Shown here piece by piece: positions 1-9,878 of a stretch of 30,887 bases of DNA. Within the stretch, counting starts at the first letter, position 1, and each line of letters starts with the position of its first letter. A model generated the notes under the pieces. That model did not search any database. It was not told where the DNA came from and was given only the letters and a program-made list of their open reading frames with translations. A program made the position numbers and the translations under genes. The DNA comes from DASZMJ01 sp035551935 (GTDB taxonomy: Bacteria; Planctomycetota; Planctomycetia; Isosphaerales; Isosphaeraceae), in contig DASZMJ010000291.1 in assembly GCA_035551935.1 (NCBI GenBank), forward strand, positions 1 through 30,887, in the 5' to 3' direction.

Positions 1-4
1 GGGT

Positions 5-57
5 CCCCTGGGTGCGGTCTCATCGGATGCGTAGAGACCGATGTTCTGCCCCAGGGG
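5..57. repeat. Nested inverted repeat at window start
   Basis: Two nested perfect inverted repeats are visible. The outer 8-bp arms are 5-12 and 50-57, the inner 7-bp arms are 15-21 and 34-40, and the central loop is 22-33. An alternative pairing of 21-26 with 38-43 is also possible. The element lies outside any gene I can support, beyond the 3' end of the DUF4091 gene. It could be a palindromic repeat or part of a terminator for a gene outside the window. No T tract is seen. Confidence 0.45.
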
Positions 58-134
58 GGCCTCGTTTCCCACCCCCTACCGCCACAACTCCTTATCAGCA
101 AACGAAGTCCAGGGGAGCGGGCGGCGGGTCACGC

Positions 135-168
135 CCAAAAGGAATGAGGAGGTCCGCAATAGCGGACC
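135..168 (-). terminator. Probable terminator of the DUF4091 gene
   Basis: A perfect 7-bp stem (151-157 with 162-168) and a 4-nt loop lie immediately downstream of the TAG stop on the minus strand. They are followed by a pyrimidine-rich run ending in four Ts (about 137-150). The position directly after the stop supports termination. The T tract is interrupted, so strength is uncertain. Confidence 0.5.
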
Positions 169-2997
169 CTACTGCCGCGCCATGCGATCGGGCAGTTGCG
201 AAGGGTCGCGCGGCGGGGTGCGGAGGTCGAGGAGGCGGGAGCGGGCGGCGGGGTGGGCGGAGTCGAGGGCCTGGGCGATGCGGACGCGGAGGGCCCAGAG
301 GTCGCGGGGGCGGAGCCGGTCGTAGTGGACGACGCCGGCGTCCTCGCCGCCGTTGAAGCCGGAGCCCTTGCGCTCGCCGACGAGTTGGAGGGATTCGCGG
401 ACGCGGCGGCCGACGGCCCAGCGGGGTTGCCGGGTGAGGATCGTCCAGAGGGTCAGGTACTCGACGTCCTGCTGCCCGCGGCGGAAGGCTTTCAGGCGGA
501 TCGAGGGGAACGGGCCGCCGCGGCCGTCGGGGGAAGGGTAGAAGAGCGAGAGGGTGTCGGCTTTGGTCCACGACTCGGCGCCGCCGACGGTCTGCCAGGG
601 GAGGACGCCGTCCATGCCGAGCGCCCAGGCGTCGAGCGACCAGCCGACGGGCTGCGTGTTCGCCTCGTCGACCGCGTTGGTGCTGCCGTACTCGACGACG
701 ACCTGGCCTTGCTCGCGCTTCCGGTCGAGCACGATCCGGTGATAGGGCCGCATCGCGCCGCCGACGACGTTGTAGTCGAGCAAGCCGTCGAGCGTGTCGC
801 GCTGCCACTGCGGCCGCGAGATGTCCGCCCGGAACACGAGCTTCGCCTTCCCCTCATGTCCCCGAATTCCCTCGTGGAACGCGGCGCCGAAGTAGCGCAA
901 CGCCAGGAAGTCCTGGAGATGAGCCGGCTCGTCCAGGAGCCAGGGGGACGTGGCGCGCGACCAGCCATTGCGCTTGAAGTCGTTCTTGCCGTTGAAGAAG
1001 CACTGGAACAAGGTTTCATTCCAGCCCTTTTCGCGGATGTGATCCGCGAAGGCGCGCGAGGCGGCGACGAACGCGCGGCGGTATTCGGCATCGAAGGCGC
1101 GGTCGGCCCAGGAATCGCCGTTGTAATGGGGCTCGATCGGCGTCGGCCAGTTCTCGAACAACGGGAGATAGAAGCATTCGATCGGCACCCGCTTGCGCGG
1201 CAGGTCGGCGAAGGCGGAGCCGTCGAACATCGGGCCGAACCGGCGGTCCCAGGCGGTCCAGTCGAAGCGACCCCCCTGGATCTTCGGCGCGAAGCCGTCG
1301 GCGACGTCGCCGCGGTGGTGGTAGGGGACGCGGTTCAACACGGTCCGATGGCGGTGGGCGAGGCGGTAGTAATCGAGGTCGTTGGCGGGGAGGTCGTAGC
1401 AGTTCATGTCGGGAAGGAAGCTGAGGTGGTCGGGGAGGGTGAAGTCCCAGACGCGGAGGCGGACGCCGATGTCCAGCGTCCGGCCGCCGGCCTTGAGCGT
1501 CAGGGTCCCTCGATGCATGCCGGCCCTGGCGTCGTGGGGGACGTAGACCTCGCCGTACAGGCTCGACCCCTTCCGAGATTCGCCCCGAGGGGTTCGGTCG
1601 AACGGGACGATCGGGTCGGGCAGGGGCCCTTTGGGCGTCGACACGTTGCGGATGCGGCCGAACTCGGCCGTTGGCTTTCCGGCGCCAGGCCCCTCGAACG
1701 ATAAGGCCGGCGCGACGGCGCCGGCGTCGCCGCGGAGGACGACCTGAAAGCCCACGAACTCGTTCTTCGCCGCGAAGAGCTCGAGTTGCCGCGTGCGGGC
1801 GTCCCAGAGGTGATTCGCCACGAAGTAGGGCCCGGGCTGCTCGGGGATCGTCGCGCCGGTCTCGGGGGCGACCTTGTCCTGCTCGTCGACGATCGCGACC
1901 TTGACTGTCCCCAGGCTCGGCCACTCACCCTGCGGGTCGCCCGACCTCGCCTCGACCGTCGGCGGCAAGGGCAGGGGCTCCCGCGCGGAGACCCTGGCCT
2001 TCCCCTTCGTCGCCGGCCCGAGGTTCCCCGCGCCGTCGACCGCGCGGACCTCCAGCGCGACCTCGGCACCCGGCTTGAGGTCGAGGTCGCGCAGGTGCAT
2101 CGTCACGCGACCGCCCGCCGCGCCGGCGAGGGGGATCAGATACCGAGGCACCTCTTGACCATCGACGCGCACGAAGAACCCGATCGTCCCGGCCGGACCG
2201 CGGTCGGCGGGGGTGGTCCAGGAGACGAACGCCTCGCCCGCCGGCAAGTCCCCTGGATCGACCTTCAACCCGCTCGGTGCCGCGGGAGCCTGTTTGTCCT
2301 CGGGACCGAGCGTGACCATCAGATACGGCGCGACGCTCCTGTTCTGGTCCTTGCTGAAGACGAATCGGTTCGGGAACGGGATCGGCGTGAACGTGTCCCC
2401 CTTGCGGGAGAACTCCGAGCCGGTGTCATCGAAGAGCAAGAACCCGTAACTGATCCCCGCCACCCGCGCGGCGACGATCGCCGGGTCGACGGCCACGGCT
2501 TGCCAGCCGCGGCCGTCCGGCGGCGTGGCGTCGGCGGTCCGCCAGGTCGTCCCCCCCTGGCCGAGCATGACGGAGTCGAGGTCGCTGCCGGTTACGGTCC
2601 AGGGCGTGTCCGGGTGCCTGCGGTGCTTGAACGTCGAGCTGCCCTTCTGCGGCTGGTACTCGCTGGCCGTCCCCTCGACCCAGTCGGCGCCGAAGCTGCC
2701 GACGGTGACCCGCTTGAGACGCGGCTCGCCCGCCGATTGCAGGTGCAGCGTCGCCCCGGCGACGACCCGGCCGCGGAGGGGCCTCGTGTCGAAGTCGATC
2801 AGGGACATCTCCTGATACGACTTCAGCTTCAACCTCGGCGCCCCGCCGTTGCTGCCGTCGCCCTCCGGGCCGACCTCCGAGAACCACGCGTCCCGCGTGA
2901 CGTCCAACCGCAATCCACGGGCGTCGTCGGCGCTGGCCGCCGGGGCCGCGAAGGTTAACAAACAAACGATCACATGAACGATTCGGACGATTTTCAT
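169..2997 (-). CDS. Exported DUF4091 protein with fibronectin-type III domain
   Basis: This 942-residue protein starts at ATG 2997, which directly precedes a signal peptide (MKIVRIVHVIVC, then a hydrophobic stretch ending in AAPAASA) and has GAGG 9 nt upstream. An in-frame start further upstream would bury the signal peptide. Domains in order: an N-terminal beta-sandwich-like region resembling DNRLRE/carbohydrate-binding modules (about 20-235), a fibronectin type III-like domain (about 238-340, with APSGLKV and GYxxRVDG-like motifs), and a C-terminal DUF4091-type region (about 400-900) with FLPDMNCYD, and WSLDAWALGMDGVLPWQ near the end. DUF4091 proteins are usually treated as glycoside-hydrolase-like TIM barrels, but no substrate can be named here. 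Probable role is extracytoplasmic glycan handling. It is divergent from the FGE/sulfatase pair, which would fit sulfated polysaccharide use. Confidence 0.85.
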   Translation of the reverse strand: MKIVRIVHVIVCLLTFAAPAASADDARGLRLDVTRDAWFSEVGPEGDGSNGGAPRLKLKSYQEMSLIDFDTRPLRGRVVAGATLHLQSAGEPRLKRVTVGSFGADWVEGTASEYQPQKGSSTFKHRRHPDTPWTVTGSDLDSVMLGQGGTTWRTADATPPDGRGWQAVAVDPAIVAARVAGISYGFLLFDDTGSEFSRKGDTFTPIPFPNRFVFSKDQNRSVAPYLMVTLGPEDKQAPAAPSGLKVDPGDLPAGEAFVSWTTPADRGPAGTIGFFVRVDGQEVPRYLIPLAGAAGGRVTMHLRDLDLKPGAEVALEVRAVDGAGNLGPATKGKARVSAREPLPLPPTVEARSGDPQGEWPSLGTVKVAIVDEQDKVAPETGATIPEQPGPYFVANHLWDARTRQLELFAAKNEFVGFQVVLRGDAGAVAPALSFEGPGAGKPTAEFGRIRNVSTPKGPLPDPIVPFDRTPRGESRKGSSLYGEVYVPHDARAGMHRGTLTLKAGGRTLDIGVRLRVWDFTLPDHLSFLPDMNCYDLPANDLDYYRLAHRHRTVLNRVPYHHRGDVADGFAPKIQGGRFDWTAWDRRFGPMFDGSAFADLPRKRVPIECFYLPLFENWPTPIEPHYNGDSWADRAFDAEYRRAFVAASRAFADHIREKGWNETLFQCFFNGKNDFKRNGWSRATSPWLLDEPAHLQDFLALRYFGAAFHEGIRGHEGKAKLVFRADISRPQWQRDTLDGLLDYNVVGGAMRPYHRIVLDRKREQGQVVVEYGSTNAVDEANTQPVGWSLDAWALGMDGVLPWQTVGGAESWTKADTLSLFYPSPDGRGGPFPSIRLKAFRRGQQDVEYLTLWTILTRQPRWAVGRRVRESLQLVGERKGSGFNGGEDAGVVHYDRLRPRDLWALRVRIAQALDSAHPAARSRLLDLRTPPRDPSQLPDRMARQ

Positions 2998-3022
2998 GGC
3001 GGGCGACCTCGGCGGGGTGGCT

Positions 3023-3050
3023 TTGGCGAGGCGGTCGGTCCGAGTATACT
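3023..3050 (+). promoter_or_regulatory. Putative promoter for the FGE gene
   Basis: TTGGCG at 3023-3028 is separated by 16 bp from TATACT at 3045-3050. The -10 box is the centre of a perfect 12-bp palindrome (3041-3052), so a TATACT also reads on the minus strand, although I see no matching -35 for the divergent DUF4091 gene. This is the only AT-rich patch in the 98-bp divergent intergenic region. Confidence 0.5.
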
Positions 3051-3095
3051 CGTCCGGGGTATCCCTCGCGATCGTGCACCTCCGGCGGCCCACCG

Positions 3096-4130
<1,035 letters not shown>

Positions 4131-4152
4131 TGGGATAGAATGTCCGCCCGCC

Positions 4153-4182
4153 GATCGAAGTTCGATCGTTCGACCGAGGAGG
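4153..4182 (+). promoter_or_regulatory. Palindrome and strong RBS before the sulfatase gene
   Basis: A perfect 7+1+7 inverted repeat (4153-4167) sits in the 56-bp FGE-sulfatase gap. It is followed by a consensus AGGAGG (4177-4182), 4 nt before the sulfatase ATG at 4187. The palindrome could be an operator or an mRNA hairpin; its function is unknown. Confidence 0.45.
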
Positions 4183-4186
4183 TTCC

Positions 4187-5878
4187 ATGCGACCGTTCCC
4201 GATGTTCCGAACCCTGGCGGTCCTCGCCGCCGGCGCCCTGCTCGGCTTCGCGGCGGCGGCCGGCCGCCCGCGGGCCTCGGCCCAGGAGGGCGTCCCGCCG
4301 CGGCCGCGCGAACTCGCGGCGGCGGCGCGGCCGAAGGCCGAGGCCACTCCACCGAAGGCCGTTCGTGCGACGAGGCCGAACGTCGTCGTCATCATGGGAG
4401 ACGACGTCGGCTGGTTCAACGTCGGCGCCTACCACCGCGGCATCATGGCCAGCCGGACGCCGAACCTCGACAAGCTCGCATCGCAGGGGATGCTGTTCAC
4501 GGATTACTACGCCGAGGCGAGCTGCACCGCCGGCCGCGCCAATTTCATCACCGGCCAGCTCCCCATCCGCACCGGCCTGACGACCGTCGGCCAGGCCGGC
4601 GCGGCCATCGGCATCCCGTCCCAGGCGCCGACGATCGCCACGGCGCTCAAGGCGCTCGGCTACGCCACCGGCCAGTTCGGCAAGAACCACCTGGGCGACC
4701 GCAACGAGTTCCTGCCGACCGTCCACGGCTTCGACGAGTTCTTCGGCTACCTCTACCACCTCGACGCGATGGAGGACCCGTCGCACCCCAACTACCCGCC
4801 CGCGCTCAAGGACCGCGTCGGCCCCCGCAACCTGCTCCACTGCTTCGCCTCCGACCGCGACGACCCGACCGACCAGCCCCGCTGGGGCCGCGTCGGCCGG
4901 CAGACGATCGAGGACGCCGGCCCGCTCGACCCGAAGCGGATGGAGACCGTCGACGACGAGATCGTCGACCATACGTTCAAGTTCATCGACAATGCCAAGG
5001 GGGCCGGCAAGCCGTTCTTCGCCTGGCTGAATCCGACGCGCATGCACGTCGTGACCCACCTCTCCGATAAGTATCAAAAGATGCGCACTCCGGAGAACGG
5101 CTGGTCGGTCTACGAGGCGGGCATGGCGCAGCTCGACGACGTCGTCGGCGCGGTCCTGAAGAAGCTCGACGACCTGGGGGTCGCCGACGACACGATCCTG
5201 GTCTTCACCACCGACAACGGCGCCGAGAACTTCACCTGGCCCGACGGCGGCCAGACGCCGTTCGCCGGGGCCAAGGGGACGGTAATGGAGGGGGGCTTCC
5301 GCGTCCCTTGCATCGTCCGATGGCCCGGCAAGGTCCCCGCCGGCACGGTCGAGAACGGCCTGATCTCCGGCCTCGACTGGTTCCCCACCTTCGCCGCCGC
5401 CGCGGGAAACCCGGAGATCGTCGAGGAATTGAAGAAGGGGAAGACGCTCGGCGATCGCAATTACAAGGTCCACCTCGACGGGTCCAACCAGCTCGACCTC
5501 CTGACCGGCACGGGCCCCTCGAAGCGTCGCGAGGTCTGGTACTTCGCCGAAGGGACCCTCGGCGCCGTGCGGATCGGCGACTTCAAGTACCGCTTCATCG
5601 ACCAGCCCAACGGCTGGCTCGGCGGCACGGTCAAGCCCGACATGCCGATCCTGACCAACCTCCGCCTCGACCCCTTCGAGCGCACCGGCCTGGCCGGCTC
5701 GCTCAACTACTACAACTGGTTTATCTACGAATTCTGGCGCTTCGTCTTCGTGCAGCAGGAAGTCGCGAAGGCCGCCGAGACCTTCATCGAGTTCCCGCCG
5801 ATGCAGAAGGGCGCCTCGTTCAACCTCGAGGCCGTCAAGGAGCAGGTCCAGAAGGCCATCACCGCCCAGGGCCGTTGA
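4187..5878 (+). CDS. Secreted type I arylsulfatase
   Basis: This 563-residue sulfatase hydrolyses sulfate esters; the substrate cannot be read from sequence. An N-terminal signal peptide (about 1-33, ending in ASAQ) predicts export. The alkaline-phosphatase-like core starts at RPNVVVIMGDDVGW, whose D72/D73 are metal ligands. The formylglycine motif is C113-T-A-G-R117, the Cys/Ala variant of C-x-P/A-x-R. A GxLPIRTGLT segment, a KNHLGD segment and TTDNG (D343-N344) also match the family. The C-terminal part is full length. The start is set by AGGAGG 4 nt upstream. Its maturation enzyme is the preceding FGE gene, probably co-transcribed. Its last 154 bp are overlapped on the other strand by the 3' end of the next ORF. 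Confidence 0.92.
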   Translation: MRPFPMFRTLAVLAAGALLGFAAAAGRPRASAQEGVPPRPRELAAAARPKAEATPPKAVRATRPNVVVIMGDDVGWFNVGAYHRGIMASRTPNLDKLASQGMLFTDYYAEASCTAGRANFITGQLPIRTGLTTVGQAGAAIGIPSQAPTIATALKALGYATGQFGKNHLGDRNEFLPTVHGFDEFFGYLYHLDAMEDPSHPNYPPALKDRVGPRNLLHCFASDRDDPTDQPRWGRVGRQTIEDAGPLDPKRMETVDDEIVDHTFKFIDNAKGAGKPFFAWLNPTRMHVVTHLSDKYQKMRTPENGWSVYEAGMAQLDDVVGAVLKKLDDLGVADDTILVFTTDNGAENFTWPDGGQTPFAGAKGTVMEGGFRVPCIVRWPGKVPAGTVENGLISGLDWFPTFAAAAGNPEIVEELKKGKTLGDRNYKVHLDGSNQLDLLTGTGPSKRREVWYFAEGTLGAVRIGDFKYRFIDQPNGWLGGTVKPDMPILTNLRLDPFERTGLAGSLNYYNWFIYEFWRFVFVQQEVAKAAETFIEFPPMQKGASFNLEAVKEQVQKAITAQGR

Positions 5879-7200
5879 CGGCCCCCGAGATCTCGAACGT
5901 TGGCGCGTCGCCACCGACCGACGGGCAGCGTCAGGAACGGCGCGGCGGGCGGCTGGCGGCCGAAGTCGAGCCGCTGGAGCTGGAGGACGAGGGCGAAGGT
6001 CGCCTTGCTCGTCGCGTCGCGGTCGTCGATGTAGTACCAGTAATCGCGATACTTCACGGCGACGAATGCCTCCGGCGGGGGTCGGTGCCCCGGGCGGGCA
6101 TGGACGGTGAAGAGGCCCGCGGTGATCGCGCGTTCGTCGAAGGCCCTGCCGTCGGGGCCGAGCGAGGGACGGACGAGCCCGGCGGCCAGGTGGTCGCAGG
6201 GGACCTCGACCCCGTTGGCGAGGAAGAAGTAGGTCTGGGACGTCGACCGCGGCGTGACGCTGAGCGCGTCGGCCGGCGGGACGGGCGAGCGGAGCGGGTC
6301 GGGGAGGGGGCCGGTCGCGACCTTGATCTCGTACCGCCGCCGGCCGGGGCGGAGGTTGAGCAGCCCTTCGAGCTCGAGGATGTCGGGGTCGGCGACGGCC
6401 TCGGGGTTGATCTCGAGGACCAGGATCGGCTGCTTGCGCGTGAGGATCTGCCGGGTCCCGTCGCCGACCGCCCGGAACTCGAGCCCGTCCTTCGCCGCCG
6501 CCACCGCCGCGGAGGCGGTGACCATGGCACCCGGGAGCGGGTTGCCGACGTCCACCGGCCGTTCTTCCGCCACCACGGACCCCAGCCCGCGGTCCTGCGC
6601 CTCCTGGAACAGGTCGGCCACCCGCCGGAACCTGGCGAAGTCGGGGACGTCGCCCCGCGACGGGCCGCTCGCCGAGGGGGCGTTGGGGACGCCGTTGAGC
6701 CGCTCGACCCAGAGCCGCAGGACCGTCGAGACCGGCCAGCTCGACTGGCCGAGGAAGACGAGGGTCTCGGCCGAGATCGGCGTCAGGAACCGCTGGATCG
6801 ACTCCCCGCGGTCCGACGGGACGAGGGTGATCGTCGGCCGATTCGCGCCGCTGACGGAGACGTCCGGCAGTATCGAGGTGAACGTCCGGAAGATGATGTT
6901 GCTGTTGCTCGGGTTCGGCGCCACGAAGAACGGCCGGGCCTCGGCGCCGCCGTTCAGCTCATACTGGGCCGCGATCGACGAGACGTGCAGGGCCAGCGGC
7001 ATCTCGTTATAACGCATGTGGACCAGATTGCGCAGGAGCTGTTCCTCCTCGACCAGCCGGACCGACTCGCCGTACTTGCCGTGCGACCGCTCCAGCACCT
7101 TCGGCCCGAAGGTGCAGCCGCCCGACGGCCCCAGGGCCAGCGCCCCGGCGATCGCGAGCGCCCAGGATCGTCGACGCACGGTCGCCAACGTCGCCTCCAC
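5725..7200 (-). CDS. Putative planctomycete lipoprotein, 3' end reads into the sulfatase gene
   Basis: The 491-residue ORF has an Arg-rich N terminus, a hydrophobic segment and a Cys near residue 29 (GPSGGC, an imperfect lipobox), suggesting a lipoprotein. A downstream GTG start (at RRRSW) is possible. Residues about 30-435 look like real protein (NLVHMRYNEMPLALHVSSIAAQYEL near the start, then a region with FVAVKYRDYWYYIDDRD). I recognise no named domain. The last roughly 50-60 residues, after LTLPVG, are the antisense of the sulfatase 3' coding region and look non-native. No stop occurs soon after LPVG in any frame. The natural end may have been lost by mutation, or a sequencing error hides it. 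Confidence 0.7.
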   Translation of the reverse strand: MEATLATVRRRSWALAIAGALALGPSGGCTFGPKVLERSHGKYGESVRLVEEEQLLRNLVHMRYNEMPLALHVSSIAAQYELNGGAEARPFFVAPNPSNSNIIFRTFTSILPDVSVSGANRPTITLVPSDRGESIQRFLTPISAETLVFLGQSSWPVSTVLRLWVERLNGVPNAPSASGPSRGDVPDFARFRRVADLFQEAQDRGLGSVVAEERPVDVGNPLPGAMVTASAAVAAAKDGLEFRAVGDGTRQILTRKQPILVLEINPEAVADPDILELEGLLNLRPGRRRYEIKVATGPLPDPLRSPVPPADALSVTPRSTSQTYFFLANGVEVPCDHLAAGLVRPSLGPDGRAFDERAITAGLFTVHARPGHRPPPEAFVAVKYRDYWYYIDDRDATSKATFALVLQLQRLDFGRQPPAAPFLTLPVGRWRRANVRDLGGRQRPWAVMAFWTCSLTASRLNEAPFCIGGNSMKVSAAFATSCCTKTKRQNS

Positions 7201-7357
7201 CAGCGCCGAATGTTGACTTCAAACGTTCAAGATGGGTCTTGGGGCGGTCCAGACCGCGGACGGGGGAATTGCGCGAGGTCATCATGTCCGAACTCCAACC
7301 GCGGTCAACCCCGCTTTCGCCCCCGGCGGCGGTCGTCCCGGCGATGGACGGGCCCGT

Positions 7358-9718
7358 TCAATGCTGGTCGAGCCTCGTCCGGAGGTGCCGGAACCGGTCG
7401 CGGAGCTCGGCGCCGCCGAGCTCGGGGTGGAGCAGGATGGTGCCGTCGATGAGGTGGCGGGCCTCGTCGACGCGGCCGGAGCGGTAATAGGCGAAGGCCA
7501 GGCCGTATCGGGCGGCGAGCCAGGGGGTCGACCCTTCGTTGCGGCGGCGGATGAGGAGGCGGTAGGAGCCGGCGGCGCGGTCGAAGGCGTCGAGGCGGGT
7601 CTCGAGATCGGCGAGGTCGTCGAGTAGGGCGTCGTCGAGCCGCGCCTGGTCGATCGGCCAGGAGACGAGCGCCTCCCACGAGGCGTTCGAGTCGCCCGCG
7701 AACAGCAGGGCGCGGGCCAGGCGGAGCCGGGCCTCGTCGCGGAGCGCGTGATCGGTCGGGGCGATCGCGTCGGGGACGCGGGTGATGACGGCCCGGTCGA
7801 GCTGGCCGACGCGGCGGCGGACGAGGTCGCTGTCGGCGGCGGCGGCCAGGCGGTCGAGCAGTCGGGAGAGGTCGAGCAGCTCCTCGGGGCGGGCCTTCGG
7901 GACCTCGACGCGGGCCAGGCGGTCGGCGTCGAGGAACCGCTCGGTCGCGGCGAGCGCGACGATCCGGAGCCGGCGGGCCTGGTCGCGCTGGTCGGCGCGG
8001 CCGGGGCTTTCGAGTAGGTGGTCGCAGGTCTCGAGGGCCGTCCGGGGTTGGCCGACGCCGGGGGTCAGCTCGAGCCGGACGCGTGCCAGCTCGACGGCGA
8101 ATCGCTCGGCGGCGTCCCTCGACTCACCGCTCACCCTGGCGAGGCCCGCGCGGGCCTGGTCGGCGTCCTTGCGGGCGAGCTCGCGGTCGCCGTCGCGCCA
8201 CGAACGGCCGGCCTCGTCGCGGAGCAGGTCGGCCCGGGCCAGGCGGGCGTCGAGCCAGCGGGGGGCGGCGCGGGGGATGGCGTCCCAGAGGGCCAACGCC
8301 TCGTCGCGGCGGCCGGCGGCGAGCCGGGCGCGGCCCAGGAGCCAGCGGACCTCGGCCGTGCCGGGGTCGTCGGGGAAGTCTTCCAGGTGCGATTCGAGGG
8401 CGGCGACGTAGGCCGCGGTCGCCGACTCGCCGCGGGCCTTCGCGGCGAGTCGGCCGCGGGCCAGGGTGCGCAGGAGGCTCGCCTTGGCCCGGGTTGGCCC
8501 GGCGTCCTTGTCGGCCACGAGCCGGCCGAGCCAGGCGTCGGCCTTCGCCAGCTCGCCCGCCTTGAAGGCCATCGCCGCGGCGCGGTAGCGGAGGGAACGG
8601 GCGCGATCGGCCTGGCCGAGCGCCTCGGCCCGGTCGGCCCCCGTCGCCTCGACCTCGGCGGCCTTGCGGCCCTGGCCGAGCAGCAGGTGCCCCTCGGCGA
8701 GCAGGTCAAACGCCTCGGGGGGGCGGGAGGGGTCGGGCTCGACGATGGTCCGGGCCAGCGCGATCAGGGCCGGCCGGACCTCGGACTTGCCGCCGTCGCG
8801 GAGCAGGCCGGCGAGGCGGAACGCCTCCTTCTCGGCCTCGCGACGGCCGCGGTCGTCGTCCCGCGCGGAGGCATACTGGCCGAGCCGGACGCGGAGGGCG
8901 AGCAGGGTCTTGGCGGCGTCGCTGCCGGGCGACCGGGCGGCGAACTGGAGGGCCTCGTCGGTCCTGCCGAGGCCGATCAAGGCGTTGATCCGGGCCTCCA
9001 GCAACTCGGCCGCGGGCGGCGGCGGGTCGTTGCGGGCCGCCGTCTCGGCCTCCTCCGCGGCGCGGTCGGGTTCGCCGGCGACGACGAAGAGCTCGGCCTT
9101 GAGCAGGTGGGCGAAGCCCGCCAATGGGCCGGTGCCGAGGGGACGGTCGAGCAGGTTGAGGGCCTGGGTGGCGGCCTGGCGGCGCTCGACCTCCGTCCCG
9201 AGGGCGCCCCGGTCGGCCAGGGCGCGGGCGAGGCGGAACCGGACATTGCGGGCGAAGTCGTCGTTGGCCCGGCCGAGGGCCGCTTCCTGGGGCCGGAGCC
9301 GGGCAATCACGGCGTCGAGGCCCTCAACGGCGTGGCGCCTGGCGTCGGCGTCGGCCGGGTCGGCCTCGGCCTGGCTCGCCCAGGTCCCGGCGCGGGCCCA
9401 GAGGTAGACCGCGGCCTGGAGCGCGAACGCCCGAGCCCGGGGATGACCCGGGTTCTTCTCGCCGAAGCGGTCGAGCAACGCCGCCGCGGCCTCCCAGCGC
9501 CTCCGGCTCTCCTCGGCCGTCGCCGCCGATCGCGCCGCGCGGTCGAGCGTCGTCGCCAGCTCGAGGGCCAGAGCCGCTCGCTCGAGCAGGTCCCGGCCCG
9601 GGTCCTCCAACCTCGGCCGCATCGCCTCGATGTGCCGGTCCAGCTCGTCCTGGGCCAGGGCCACGGCCGGAACGCCGAGGATCGACCCCACGACGACGAC
9701 GCCCCACCACGCTCTCAT
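7358..9718 (-). CDS. Large exported helical-repeat (TPR-like) protein
   Basis: The protein has 786 residues from ATG 9718, which directly precedes a signal peptide (MRAWWGVVVVGSILGVPAVALAQ); the longer in-frame start at 9754 would add a charged leader and is less likely. The mature part is almost entirely alpha-helical and Ala/Leu/Arg-rich. It has recurrent pairs of helices with A..L...G.. spacing over its length, typical of divergent tetratricopeptide repeats (for example ARWLLGRARLAAGRRDEALALWD and ARYGLAFAYYRSGRVDEARHLI). No catalytic motif is seen. Such proteins usually scaffold envelope complexes, but no partner is evident. It is co-directional with the lipoprotein gene 157 bp downstream. 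Confidence 0.8.
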   Translation of the reverse strand: MRAWWGVVVVGSILGVPAVALAQDELDRHIEAMRPRLEDPGRDLLERAALALELATTLDRAARSAATAEESRRRWEAAAALLDRFGEKNPGHPRARAFALQAAVYLWARAGTWASQAEADPADADARRHAVEGLDAVIARLRPQEAALGRANDDFARNVRFRLARALADRGALGTEVERRQAATQALNLLDRPLGTGPLAGFAHLLKAELFVVAGEPDRAAEEAETAARNDPPPPAAELLEARINALIGLGRTDEALQFAARSPGSDAAKTLLALRVRLGQYASARDDDRGRREAEKEAFRLAGLLRDGGKSEVRPALIALARTIVEPDPSRPPEAFDLLAEGHLLLGQGRKAAEVEATGADRAEALGQADRARSLRYRAAAMAFKAGELAKADAWLGRLVADKDAGPTRAKASLLRTLARGRLAAKARGESATAAYVAALESHLEDFPDDPGTAEVRWLLGRARLAAGRRDEALALWDAIPRAAPRWLDARLARADLLRDEAGRSWRDGDRELARKDADQARAGLARVSGESRDAAERFAVELARVRLELTPGVGQPRTALETCDHLLESPGRADQRDQARRLRIVALAATERFLDADRLARVEVPKARPEELLDLSRLLDRLAAAADSDLVRRRVGQLDRAVITRVPDAIAPTDHALRDEARLRLARALLFAGDSNASWEALVSWPIDQARLDDALLDDLADLETRLDAFDRAAGSYRLLIRRRNEGSTPWLAARYGLAFAYYRSGRVDEARHLIDGTILLHPELGGAELRDRFRHLRTRLDQH

Positions 9719-9878
9719 CCGACGGCCCCCCTCGGGCGTTGATCCCCTCCCCATTGTACGGCGAGGACGCCCGGAGCGTCGGACAGGCCGTAGCGACGCG
9801 CTTTACCCTCTGTTAGACTCCGGCGGCACGGCCACAGAAACGATCGGCCCGACCTTCACTCTCCTGGAGCCGTCTCCG

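Noticed and set aside
196..1704. 502-codon + strand ORF across the DUF4091 gene
   Set aside because: Antisense shadow caused by high GC; its composition is scrambled and the minus-strand protein has clear domains.
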